This document shows, one piece after another, positions 26,481 to 35,045 of a stretch of DNA of 64,000 nucleotides. Both the position numbers and the translations under genes were made by a program. Position 1 is the stretch's first letter; every line of letters begins with the position of its first letter. Source of the stretch: Chthoniobacterales bacterium (GTDB taxonomy: Bacteria > Verrucomicrobiota > Verrucomicrobiia > Chthoniobacterales > JACTMZ01); assembly GCA_018402585.1 (NCBI GenBank), contig JAGYIO010000006.1:62001-126000 (forward strand). The letters are read 5' to 3'. The notes under the pieces are model-generated. The model had not been told where the DNA came from and searched no databases. It saw nothing but the letters and a program-made list of their open reading frames with translations.

Positions 26481-26894
26481 TTACCGCGGCCAGTCGAAGA
26501 GCGGGATAACCCGGCGCGCGAACCGACGGTAAATTTTGAAATCCGCATCGAGGGTCCAAACCTTGGCGTCTGGGTTGAGCTCGCTCAGGCTGACGATGCT
26601 GGCATCAGCCAAGGACATCGGGATGTCGGCGTATTTGCTCAGGAGACCGATGAGGGATGCTGTGTCACGACCCGCCTCGAAGTTGACCCGGAGTCCACCT
26701 TCAGCCCAGAACCCGAGAAAACCTGCGCGCGAGCGGCCCATGCCGGCGAGGAGAAAGAGCACCTCACTGACCACCGACTCCGAGGTGACCAGAGCCTGGC
26801 TTACTCTCCCAAGTCCGCGCTTGGCCCAGTCGTGATAAGCATCACCGCGATCGAACAACGCGACCAAAGGTCCTGTGTCCGCGATCAGCGTCAC
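26481..26894 (-). CDS. PIN-domain toxin of a VapBC-like module
   Basis: A 137-residue PIN nuclease: LIADTGPLVALFDRGDAYHD, SVVSEVLFLLAG, PMSLADASIVSLSEL and VWTLDADFKIYRRF carry the acidic residues and the family tail. It is closely related in layout to the PIN proteins at 23182 and 28044. Its ATG overlaps the upstream antitoxin stop by four bases. Confidence 0.87.
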   Translation of the reverse strand: MTLIADTGPLVALFDRGDAYHDWAKRGLGRVSQALVTSESVVSEVLFLLAGMGRSRAGFLGFWAEGGLRVNFEAGRDTASLIGLLSKYADIPMSLADASIVSLSELNPDAKVWTLDADFKIYRRFARRVIPLFDWPR

Positions 26895-27136
26895 TTGCCG
26901 TAGCCCTTCAAGCGAGCCTTGTTCGTCGAAAGATCACCCGGACCGCGGTCCAGCTTTTCCAGCAGGTGGCCATGCTGCGCGAGCAAGGACGCCTGCGAGG
27001 CCTGCGGCGACTGCAGCACGTTGCGCAAAGCATCGCGAAGCAAGGCCGAGGCGGACGAACGATTGCGACGGGCGCACTGCCGCAGAAGATTTTTCTCCGA
27101 TTTGGAAATCTTGATCGAAAGCGTTTCGGTAACCAT
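26891..27136 (-). CDS. Ribbon-helix-helix antitoxin partner
   Basis: An 81-residue protein with TETLSIKISKSEKNLLRQCA and SSASALLRDALRNVLQ, the strand-helix-helix pattern of a CopG-like DNA-binding antitoxin. The C-terminal DLSTNKARLKGYGK resembles the short toxin-binding tails of this group. It forms an operon with the PIN gene at 26481. Confidence 0.78.
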   Translation of the reverse strand: MVTETLSIKISKSEKNLLRQCARRNRSSASALLRDALRNVLQSPQASQASLLAQHGHLLEKLDRGPGDLSTNKARLKGYGK

Positions 27137-27257
27137 AGAAACAAAAGTAGTCTGATTCCGCCAGATGGCAACTACACTTTACAAAGGGGGCGGAATTTGC
27201 GCCGCTTTATGCCTCGCAGAGCTTGCAAAGAGACTCGATGCCTGAGAGTTGAAGGAA

Positions 27258-27281
27258 AGTGACGCGTGACTTGTGACGCGG
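27258..27281. repeat. Repeat family R5, copy 4
   Basis: AGTGACGCGTGACTTGTGAC and GCGGG between two TA-like modules; a diverged member of the family at 23079, 25043 and 25899. Confidence 0.5.
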
Positions 27282-27305
27282 GAAAAAAGGCTGAAACTTG
27301 AAGGA

Positions 27306-27518
27306 CTACCCGGACTGCTCCGCAACCTTCAGCGTGGCCTCTTTGGCGAGACGCCGCTCGCGAGCCTCTACAATTTCTTCAGCCATCTCGACCGCTGCGT
27401 CGAGCAGATCAAATCTTTGGGAAACCGAGAGGTCCGCAGCCCGCAGCAAATGTGATATCTCGGCCCCCTCGAAGGTCGAATAAAACCACGGATCGTCAGG
27501 GTATTGACGGCGCTTCAT
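27306..27518 (-). CDS. Small 'YPDDPWF' protein, partner of a nucleotidyltransferase (copy 2)
   Basis: A 70-residue paralogue of the protein at 25970-26182: MKRRQYPDDPWF, EGAEISHLLRAADLSVSQRF, and a charged C-terminal helix ARERRLAKEATLKVAE. No domain is recognised; the sequence suggests mainly helices and no signal or membrane segment. Its ATG overlaps the stop of the upstream nucleotidyltransferase (ATGA). Two copies of this pair 1.3 kb apart support a real two-gene unit. Confidence 0.68.
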   Translation of the reverse strand: MKRRQYPDDPWFYSTFEGAEISHLLRAADLSVSQRFDLLDAAVEMAEEIVEARERRLAKEATLKVAEQSG

Positions 27519-28015
27519 TCGTAGATTTCCAGCAAGGCATCCATGTCGGCCAAGTCTTTGTTCCGACCAGCTTCACGCTTCATCACCAGCAAAGACTCAA
27601 CAGAAACGAACCGGGCGACCACTCCATTCCCCATCTCCTCCAAAGCGGCCGACCCATATTCTTTCTCCAAGTCGAAAGGCTCGTGGACAAAGACATCGAC
27701 CCCAGGTTTCTCGTCGGCCCAAAACTGCAACACGAGCATCTGCTTGTCGCGGCGCCAGCTATCGCGAAGCTCTGCGTCGGCGAATTGCGAGCCCGTGATG
27801 GGCTGCTTGGGCCGGTATCCCGCCGAAGCAAGGGCCACAAAAGCCTTGTCGATATTTTCCGGCGTCAGTGCCACGACGATGTCAATATCGTAAGTCGTCC
27901 TGACCTACCCATGCGCGATAACGGCCACGCCGCCAACAAAGACATATCTGATGGACGCCCTCTCCAGAGCGGAAGCAACTTCCGCAACGTGCTGTTTCCT
28001 GACTATTGGCAGCAT
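27515..28015 (-). pseudogene. AbiEii/MNT-like nucleotidyltransferase interrupted by an amber codon
   Basis: Read from the ATG at 28015, the frame gives MLPIVRKQHVAEVASALERA, then YVFVGGVAVIAHG, a TAG at 27905-27907, then VRTTYDIDIVVALTPENIDK in the same frame. 'GG.A...HG-Y-.R.T.D.D' is the nucleotidyltransferase signature, so the TAG replaces an expected Tyr codon (TAT or TAC). The remaining C-terminal part (119 codons) is intact through KREAGRNKDLADMDALLEIYE. This is a single substitution, not a homopolymer indel. It could be a true loss of function, an error, or readthrough; the first seems likeliest. Confidence 0.75.
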
Positions 28016-28043
28016 GGCTTTACCGGTGAAGTTTTCCTGCTCT

Positions 28044-28445
28044 TCACTCCGGCGGCATGAGCACCGGGATGACTTCGCGTTGATGACGGCGGTAAATGCG
28101 GAAATCGGCGTCCACCGTGATGACCGGCCAGTCACGCAGTCGCTCGCTCAAACAAATGAGACACAAGTCGGCCAGGTCAGGCACGCGGTCCTCGTAGCGT
28201 TTGGCCAGAACTTCAATCCGGTCGCGATTCTCCGTGAGGTCAAAATCGACACGAAGCATCCCGTCGCGCACCAGCGCAATGACAGCTTGGACGGACTCGC
28301 ATTGAAAAGCCGCTTCGGCCAACACAGCTTCGCATGTTGCCAGTGGCGCAGTGATTTGCCCAGCCAGTCGGACCGCCCAACGATGATAAGCATCACTACG
28401 GTTTAAAAATGCAACGACGAAGCCGGTGTCCGCAATTGCGTTCAC
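28044..28445 (-). CDS. PIN-domain toxin of a VapBC-like module
   Basis: A 133-residue PIN nuclease with AIADTGFVVAFLNRSDAYHR, CEAVLAEAAFQ, DLADLCLICLSERL and ITVDADFRIYRRHQ. It is the same subgroup as 26481 and 23182, so these three modules probably arose by duplication or repeated capture. ATGA overlap with the antitoxin gene. Confidence 0.87.
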   Translation of the reverse strand: MNAIADTGFVVAFLNRSDAYHRWAVRLAGQITAPLATCEAVLAEAAFQCESVQAVIALVRDGMLRVDFDLTENRDRIEVLAKRYEDRVPDLADLCLICLSERLRDWPVITVDADFRIYRRHQREVIPVLMPPE

Positions 28446-28654
28446 GAGCGCGAAAAGCCTTTGCGCTGCGAAAGGTTCTTCGGTCCTTCGATGCTTCCGG
28501 CAAGAGACAGGAAGGGCATGGACGCGTCAGCCTGTCGCACGCGCTCCAACGCCTCCTTGACCAAGCTGCCCTGGGATCGCCCCGTGACCCGCGCGTTCTC
28601 TTCAACCCACTGGGCCAGTTCTTCCGGTAAACGCACACTGAGTGTCGTGCTCAT
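28442..28654 (-). CDS. Ribbon-helix-helix antitoxin partner
   Basis: A 70-residue protein from the ATG at 28654: MSTTLSVRLPEELAQWVEEN, TGRSQGSLVKEALERV, and a basic tail KNLSQRKGFSRS. This is a standard CopG-type antitoxin that should bind its own promoter as a dimer. The frame extends further upstream but that part is arginine-rich repeat DNA and implausible. Confidence 0.83.
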   Translation of the reverse strand: MSTTLSVRLPEELAQWVEENARVTGRSQGSLVKEALERVRQADASMPFLSLAGSIEGPKNLSQRKGFSRS

Positions 28655-28719
28655 CTGGCTAAAGTGTAAGACAAAAACCGGAGTGTCAAGTTTCCGACGA
28701 CGCCGAACATGAAACTCCT

Positions 28720-28779
28720 CTGGAGGGCGAGCGTCTCTCCGAGGCGTAGGCTTGACGAGCCGGAGGCCCCGCGAGCCGC
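28720..28779. repeat. Repeat family R3, copy 2
   Basis: GGAGGGCGAGCGTCTCTCC, GAGGCGTAGGCTTGACGAGC and CGGAGGCCCCGCG match 21505-21553. It lies in the spacer between the TA module and the large fused membrane gene. Confidence 0.65.
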
Positions 28780-28851
28780 AAACCGGAATGAGCCCCCGCA
28801 AAGCAAGTTTGACGCCCAACGTGCGGCGGCCGGGGACGGCCACCCTCCAGC

Positions 28852-31800
28852 TCAGCTAACCGCGGCCAAGCGCAATACGCGCCAAGCGGCTTCGAGTGAG
28901 ATAGCAGTGGACATTTTCGAGTCTCCCTCGCGGCGCTCGGTGAAGACAATCGGCACCTCCTTGATCGTGAATCCCTGCTTCCACGCCGTGTGGTGCAGTT
29001 CGATCTGGAAGGCGTAGCCTTCGGCTTGGACTTTGTCCCAATTGAGATCACGCAGCACGTCTGCCCGGATCGCTTTGAAGCCGCTCGTCGGGTCGCTCAT
29101 CGGCAACGCGGTGAGAGTCCGCACGTAAAATCCGCCAAACGTGCTGATGAAAAGCCGGCTTTGCGGCCAGTTGAGCACCGAAATGCCGCCGAGATAGCGC
29201 GAACCAACCGCGAGGTGCGCGCCCTGCTCCAGCGCCTCGAGCAGTTTCGGAATATCCGCCGGGTCATGCGAGAGGTCGGCATCCATCTCCACCGCTGCCT
29301 CATAGCCATGCTTCAAGGCCCACTGGAACCCGCGGCGATAGGCCGTCCCCAACCCCGCCTTGCCCTTACCGGTGAGCAAAAAAACGCGCTTGTGGAATTC
29401 TGGACGCTCCCGCACCACCTCCGCCGTTCCGTCCGGCGAACCGTCATCCACCACCAAGACGTCCAGCTTGCGCGGTAAGCCGAGCACCAAGTCGAGGGCT
29501 TTGTTGATCGACTCGCGCTCGTTATAGGTCGGGATCACCACGACCGCTTTGGTCACGGCCGACGCTGGCAGATCGATCACCGTCGTCCTTTTGTTCGCCC
29601 CGGTCCACGCGTCCTTCCACCGCTTCGGAATGAAGGGCAGCGGCATGATGAGCAGCAGGCCGAGCACCCCCGCCCAGGACAGCCCGGAAATCCAGACCGC
29701 CAAGTCATACCACCGCGGCGGAGTGAAGATGAATTCGATTGGACCATCCGTCCGGCTGAGCGGCACGGCCATCAGTCCGCCAAACGCTTTGTAAATCGGA
29801 ATATCAGCCCCATCGGAATACGCCCGCCAATCCGGATGCCAGGCTTCCGTCACCACAAGCCACCCTTCACGACTCCCGTAAGGATCGAAGACCATGCGGG
29901 AAGGATTGTCCCGCGGCGCGGCAAACGGCACGCGACGGAACGCCTCGCCCGGCGTCTCTCCGTATTTCTGCGCAATCTGCACTCCGCTCTGCTCCGCTCC
30001 GGCGCCCGCGAGGAATGGAAACGTTCGCTCATTCGGTCCCAACTCGATCGGCACCGCATTGATGCGTCCCGCGGCGTCGAGAAAAGCCGGCGCCAAAGCC
30101 TCCGTCCCCGGGTCCATCGCGAGGTATTCCCGCGCGACAAAGGCCGGAGCGAGCGAGTCCTTGTTCTCCAGCACCCGGATGAATTCCGAGTCGAACCCCG
30201 TGGGAAAAGCCTGCGCGAAGGCATTCTGGATCTCCGGTGGCGTAAACGGATCCTGCTTGTCGAGGAGCACATGCGAAATTCCCCCCACCCGCATATAAGT
30301 CTGCATGGCCCCGGGCGAAGAGTTGGCCCCATTGACCAAAGCGCGCATCCCCCGCATCTGGAAATGACTCCACGCTGCTTCGGTATTGACCCCGCGCCCC
30401 GACTGCATCGGCGTCCGCAGGTAAAAATAGCGTCCGGACATCGGATAGACGCGTCCCTCGATGAGCGAAGTCTTCAAATACTCCTGTGAGCGATCGAAGT
30501 CCGTGAACGTCTGCGCCGGCAGGCCCGGCGCGAAAAATTTGGAGAAGTAGGCGGAAGAATCCAGCAGTAGGATAATACCCAGTAACCCTGCCACAATGAG
30601 CCGGTCCCGTCTTTCAATCAGCGCGACGAACAGTTGCTGCAGCGCCAGCGCTCCAGCGATTGCGCCGGCAAAGAATCCCACTTCCCAGAATCCCCAAGGC
30701 GCCCGGATGTCGCGATACATGGGCAACTTCTCCAGCAGGACAAACCCCGGCACGAAAAGGTAGACCAAAATGAGCGCCGTGGCCCAGAACCCACGCCGCG
30801 GACCCACCGGAAGAATCGCATAGATGAGAAAGAGCGGGATGAAAGTCATCAGCCACATCAACGCCGCAATCCAATCCGGCGCCTTGACCGAACCCTTCAA
30901 AAATTCCTGCACCCCGGTGAAGACCGAAAACGGCCCCTGCGAAAGCCACAAGGCGAGCAGCGTCATCCCGACAAACAACCGCAGCAGCACGCCATTACGC
31001 GTGGCCAGCCATTCGGAATGCTTCCGAGACCACCAAAACACCGCCCCGACCGCGAACAAGGTGACCAATCCGAGATAGAACTGTCCGCGATCCGCGACAA
31101 AATCCGGCCGCATGTTGGCGAGCAAGCCATTGGCCCGATCGAGCACCGAGGTGAAGTTCTTCAAAGAAAAGGCCTGCTGCCATCCGGCGAAATTGTCGAA
31201 GGCAAAGGCCGCGATCCACTGGTATTCGCGGGTCAAGGGGAGCAGGAGGATCACCGCCATCAACCCGACGAGAACCAGCGCCACCAATGTCCCACGCACC
31301 AGCGCCACCCGCCGCTCCGACCGGTCAAGCAGCAGCCAGACGAAAAAGAGCGCGGCCAACGGCGCAAACATGAAAGTCAGCTTGGCGTAGGATAACATCA
31401 TGGCCGACCACCCCAAGGCCAGCCAAGCCGAGGCCCGCCACGAGCCCTCGTCGGCAATCTTCAGGAACGCCCACAAAATGAGCGGCGGAAAAATATACGA
31501 GTAACTCCCCATCCAATGCTCGAAGTTCGCGATACGCAGGAGGATCTGCGCACTGGAAATGTAAAGGAGGGCCGCAATGACAGCCGTCCACTCTTGCGCC
31601 GTCAGCCGCCGCACAAAGAGGAACATGGTCAAAGCCGAGAGCGGGATAATGAGAAGCGCGGCGATTTTGATGCCAGCCGGATCCCCGAACATCCCGACGC
31701 AGGCCAGACCGGAGATGAACGGCACCATGCACAGCCCGAAGTTGGCCATCGAGCTACCCTGCATGAAGTTGCTGCTCCACCACGGTATTCCCTCGCTGGC

Positions 31801-31926
31801 TTTGATGTTGGAGACCAGCTCGTGAAGAAATCTTCCGCCGTCCGCGTAGAGCTCTTCCTGCGAGGGCGTCTGCGATAACCACCCCGCGCCGAGGGCGCCA
31901 ACGTAGACAGCCAAAAATGCTGCCAA
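28852..31926 (-). CDS. Large YfhO-like membrane protein fused to a polyprenol-phosphate mannose synthase-like GT2 domain
   Basis: A 1024-residue fusion. Residues 1-460 hold about a dozen membrane segments, followed by a large extracytoplasmic domain (about 460-730) and another membrane segment near 760, as in the YfhO family of membrane proteins. From about 785 a DPM1-type GT2 domain begins: VVVIPTYNERESINKALDL, VLVVDDGSPDGTAEVVRE, EMDADLSHDPADIPKLLEAL, DPTSGFKAIRADVL, FTERREGDSKMS. This part should transfer a sugar from a nucleotide donor to polyprenyl phosphate, which the membrane part may then use. The start is a TTG at 31926; a stop lies 13 codons upstream. It is the last gene of a tight minus-strand operon. 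Confidence 0.8.
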   Translation of the reverse strand: MAAFLAVYVGALGAGWLSQTPSQEELYADGGRFLHELVSNIKASEGIPWWSSNFMQGSSMANFGLCMVPFISGLACVGMFGDPAGIKIAALLIIPLSALTMFLFVRRLTAQEWTAVIAALLYISSAQILLRIANFEHWMGSYSYIFPPLILWAFLKIADEGSWRASAWLALGWSAMMLSYAKLTFMFAPLAALFFVWLLLDRSERRVALVRGTLVALVLVGLMAVILLLPLTREYQWIAAFAFDNFAGWQQAFSLKNFTSVLDRANGLLANMRPDFVADRGQFYLGLVTLFAVGAVFWWSRKHSEWLATRNGVLLRLFVGMTLLALWLSQGPFSVFTGVQEFLKGSVKAPDWIAALMWLMTFIPLFLIYAILPVGPRRGFWATALILVYLFVPGFVLLEKLPMYRDIRAPWGFWEVGFFAGAIAGALALQQLFVALIERRDRLIVAGLLGIILLLDSSAYFSKFFAPGLPAQTFTDFDRSQEYLKTSLIEGRVYPMSGRYFYLRTPMQSGRGVNTEAAWSHFQMRGMRALVNGANSSPGAMQTYMRVGGISHVLLDKQDPFTPPEIQNAFAQAFPTGFDSEFIRVLENKDSLAPAFVAREYLAMDPGTEALAPAFLDAAGRINAVPIELGPNERTFPFLAGAGAEQSGVQIAQKYGETPGEAFRRVPFAAPRDNPSRMVFDPYGSREGWLVVTEAWHPDWRAYSDGADIPIYKAFGGLMAVPLSRTDGPIEFIFTPPRWYDLAVWISGLSWAGVLGLLLIMPLPFIPKRWKDAWTGANKRTTVIDLPASAVTKAVVVIPTYNERESINKALDLVLGLPRKLDVLVVDDGSPDGTAEVVRERPEFHKRVFLLTGKGKAGLGTAYRRGFQWALKHGYEAAVEMDADLSHDPADIPKLLEALEQGAHLAVGSRYLGGISVLNWPQSRLFISTFGGFYVRTLTALPMSDPTSGFKAIRADVLRDLNWDKVQAEGYAFQIELHHTAWKQGFTIKEVPIVFTERREGDSKMSTAISLEAAWRVLRLAAVS

Positions 31927-31987
31927 AACGATTTTCGGCAGCTTTGGGGGCGGATTTGGTCACAGGGTTAGGCACGAGAAAGCTTGG

Positions 31988-32747
31988 TCATTTTTTCCGC
32001 TCGCGCGACAGCCGCATCTGACGCTTGACGCGACGGATGAGCAACTCTTGAAACATATGGGCGACGGACAAGAAATTCCCGAAATACAGCGCTTTGGAGT
32101 GACCCGTTTCGCGTTCACGGGCCTTGGTCTCCACCTCGATATACGGCACACCTTGATCTAGCAACCGCGTGATGAGGTCAGCCTGAAATCCAAAGCCCTC
32201 GCTTCTGGAATGCCAGCGCATGACGTTGTAGCGTCGATGCATCGCAAGTCCGTGGTAATACGCGATGTCGTAATTGCCGATGGTATTGACCAACCAGTTG
32301 TAAGCGCGTGAGAGCGCGCGCCGGAAAGTCGTCCGCCCGGTGCAGGTCTGCCGGCACAACACCATATCGGCTTTACCCAACGCCCCAAATACCGTCCGAA
32401 AAGTCTCCAAGGGCTCCACATCGTCACCACAGACCAGACGGTAATATGTTCCTTTGCCCAAAACGCGCACTCTGTGAAATTGTAGCCGAGACCGCGATTG
32501 ATCTCATTGACCTTAAGATAAATCGGCAAATCGAGATGCCCTGTCATGTATTCGCGAATGACCGCGACCGACGCATCGGTCGAAAAGTCATCGATCACAA
32601 TGATTTCCCAGGCGAATCGGAATTCAGCCAGCGCTTGCCGCACCGTTTCCAGCGTGCCCCGGATATTTTTTCCTCGTTGTAACAAGCGACAAAGAGAGTC
32701 AGATCGACTTCGGGGCGGTCGGCCGGGAACTGATCGGAGGTGCTCAT
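31988..32747 (-). CDS. Family 2 glycosyltransferase, two frame breaks
   Basis: A GT2 enzyme spread over three frames. It starts MSTSDQFPADRPEVDLTLFV with ACYNEE, shifts into the EIIVIDDFSTDASVAVIREY segment, then shifts again into LGKGTYYRLVCGDDVEPLET and runs to RLSRERKK. The first break is at a run of six A where seven restore the frame (about 32675). The second is near 32470-32480. All GT2 landmarks are present, so the real gene is probably intact. It is a likely polysaccharide or lipid-glycan glycosyltransferase. Confidence 0.75.
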
Positions 32748-32762
32748 CGGGCTTTTGTGAAC

Positions 32763-33282
32763 TCAGGGCGCGTTTTCATAGCGAAAGCCCCGCCCCAGCG
32801 CCACTTTCTTAAGCACCGTGAAAAACTGCGCCAAGCGGAGAAAAGAGCCTTCGATCGCGGTGAACCGTCCGCCACTCTCGCATAATTGTCCCCACTCGAC
32901 CAAACGCGCCAAACGCCTCTGCAAAATAGCGTCGCTGCCATATTGGCGCGCGATCTCCGTTATGCTCACGGCCGCCTGCAGCCATCAGCTCTTTAAGCAG
33001 ACGGATCCGCAGGGAGGTGAAATTCAGATTCACAAAATTGCTGTAGCAGTAGTTAAGGCCCCCGAAAGTCAACAGGCAGACGACCGCATCTGCCCAGCCC
33101 AAGGCCACTTGGAAGGCGGAGAGCGTTAACAGAGATACGATGGCACCGCAAAGAAAACCTGCCGCGTAGCTGACCACGATCGGCTTCCGCGGCAGAAGCA
33201 AATGGACGACCACTTGAGCCACCATGCTCGCCGCCAACCCCACCAGCGGTGCGGCCACTATGAAGAAGGTTCCGAAGGTCAT
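32763..33282 (-). CDS. Membrane protein with C-terminal winged-helix-like domain (B), one frame break
   Basis: About 172 residues after joining frames near 32970. The N-terminal half has about four hydrophobic segments (FFIVAAPLVGLAASMVAQV, SYAAGFLCGAIVSLLTL, WADAVVCLLTFGGLNYCY). The cytoplasmic part reads RIRLLKELMAAGG, SITEIARQYGSDAILQRRLA, RLVEWGQLCESGGRFTAI, like a winged helix with recognition helix and wing. No named family is recognised. It overlaps the stop of its upstream neighbour, a second protein of the same design, and precedes the GT2 gene. Confidence 0.6.
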
Positions 33283-33787
33283 TAACCGCCCTCATCCATG
33301 CGCAAAAGCAACTGCGCCTTGCGGAAGACTGTGCCCCACAGACGCCCGAGCGGCGTGAGTACAATCTCGTCACCCGACTGGAGAACCCAACCGTCACGCT
33401 TCATCGCTTCAATACGTTGATCGAGAAAATGCCGGTCATCCATCACCGCGCGGAAATCCGCCTCGACGCAACCTTTGTCGCCGGCCTGCCACGCCATCTT
33501 CACCATGGCCATCGATGGACTATCGTCCTCGATCGCCGAATAGACCGCGATGTAAGCGAGGGAGAGCGACCCCAGCAACAGGGCCAAGCGCGCCGCATCG
33601 GCCCAAATAGACGCCCCGAGTCGCCAGCGCCGAACTTCACAAACATCACCAGAGCGGCCACGGAAAAAGCCCCGAAGACCGCGACAATCACCGCCGCATG
33701 GTTACGCGGTTGCAACCACCGAACCAAAATCACCTGCACCACAAAGGCAGCAGACAAGGTGGCCGCTCCGAATGAGAGAACGCTCAT
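33282..33787 (-). CDS. Membrane protein with C-terminal winged-helix-like domain (A), one frame break
   Basis: About 168 residues when joined at a run of four G near 33615, where five restore the frame. Three membrane segments (SFGAATLSAAFVVQVILV, VIVAVFGAFSVAALVMFV, RLALLLGSLSLAYIAVYSAI) precede a soluble part with VMDDRHFLDQRIEAMKRDGW and VLQSGDEIVLTPLGRLWG. The end resembles the wing and last helix of a small DNA-binding domain. The family is unknown. ATGA overlap with the methyltransferase upstream and one-base overlap with its sister gene downstream. Confidence 0.6.
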
Positions 33788-35030
33788 TTTGATGCCTCCG
33801 CCACAATCGCCCTCGGCGAGGGCACGATCACGGGGTGGCCGTGCTTGGTGAAACCTCCCTCATGCTTTCGACAAATCGGGTCCGCATATTGCCAGGCAAG
33901 AACGACGAGCGGTCCAAACTCTTGCGTCAACGCCGCATCAGCGCTCATCACCTCAAGTCCCGCACCCGGGCTTCGAAACCCGTGGCGCTTCGCATTGTCA
34001 TCGACCAGAAACGCCAGTTCATTCTCCCACTCGAACTGGTAAATGAGAGTCGTCACGGTAGCCGATGCCCCGAATCCTGCTGGCGCTCCTGCACACGATT
34101 GCACGGCGGCGCGGGCGGCAATCTTTGCTTTTTCGACCCTCCCCGAGAACTCGCGATAAGGGGTCAAGGAATCCAGCTTTGCCTGCTCCTCACGGGCAAA
34201 AAGCGATCGGAGGAAATCCGATGTCTTGTCGGCGTCCTCGATCCGCCGTGCGATTCCACGAATTGACCCGCCTTTGCTTCCGACCAATTTTGCGTCGACC
34301 AAAGCCATCCCGTTGGCGCGCAGGAAAAGATCCAAGGGTCGCGCAGCGTGATACGAGAGATGCTCATGGTAAAACGTGTCAAAAAGCATCCGGTCGAGAA
34401 TGTCCGGGAGATAAGAGACCTCAAAGGTGAACCATCCGCCCGGAGCGAGCACTTCGCGAATGCCGCGCGCCATGCCTCCGAGATCATCGGCATGCGCAAA
34501 TACATTATTGGCGGTGACCAGCTTTGCCGCCCCGTATTCCGAGCGGATGCGCTTGCCCATGGCTTCGTCCATATACCCTGCCAATGTGGGGAGCCCCGTG
34601 AGGTTGCTTCGGCGGCGATATGCTCCGCCGGATCTACGCCGACAACCTGCATACCCTTTGACTTAAAATTGGCGAGAAGCGAACCGTCGTTGCTGCCGAC
34701 GTCCAAAACAAGATCGCCCGGTTTGAGCCCCGCAAGCACCGATACGTCAGCGGCGAGAGACTCGAAATGCGCAAGAAGAGAAGCGGAGAGACCCGAGCGG
34801 TAGGTATAGCTGCCAAAGAGTACTTCGGGAGAAATCACCGTGAGCAACTGCAAGTGTCCGCACTCCCGGCAAAGGTGCAGATCTAGCGGATAAAGACGCG
34901 CACCCGCAACAAACTTGTCCGCAGGAACATAGTCATCGGCCACCGGCGTGGGGCGCATCGGCACCGCCAAATCCAAGTCGCACGAGCCGCAAAGACGGCA
35001 ATTATCTCTCTGATGCACTTCCGATCCCAT
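33784..35030 (-). CDS. NovU/EvaC-type C-methyltransferase, one frame break
   Basis: The N-terminal zinc motif CRLCGSCDL with CRECGH, then the SAM loop LVLDVGSNDGSLLANFKSKG, then after a frame break near 34600 NNVFAHADDLGGMARGIREV, FYHEHLSYHA, and the C-terminal Rossmann-like domain VDDNAKRHGFRSPG. This is the three-domain plan of sugar C-methyltransferases that act on dTDP-keto-deoxysugars. The break sits in a run of four G where five restore the frame. Given rfbA/rfbB, a branched deoxysugar is a sensible product. About 415 residues when joined. Confidence 0.8.
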
Positions 35031-35045
35031 GGCTTCTCTCGCTAT

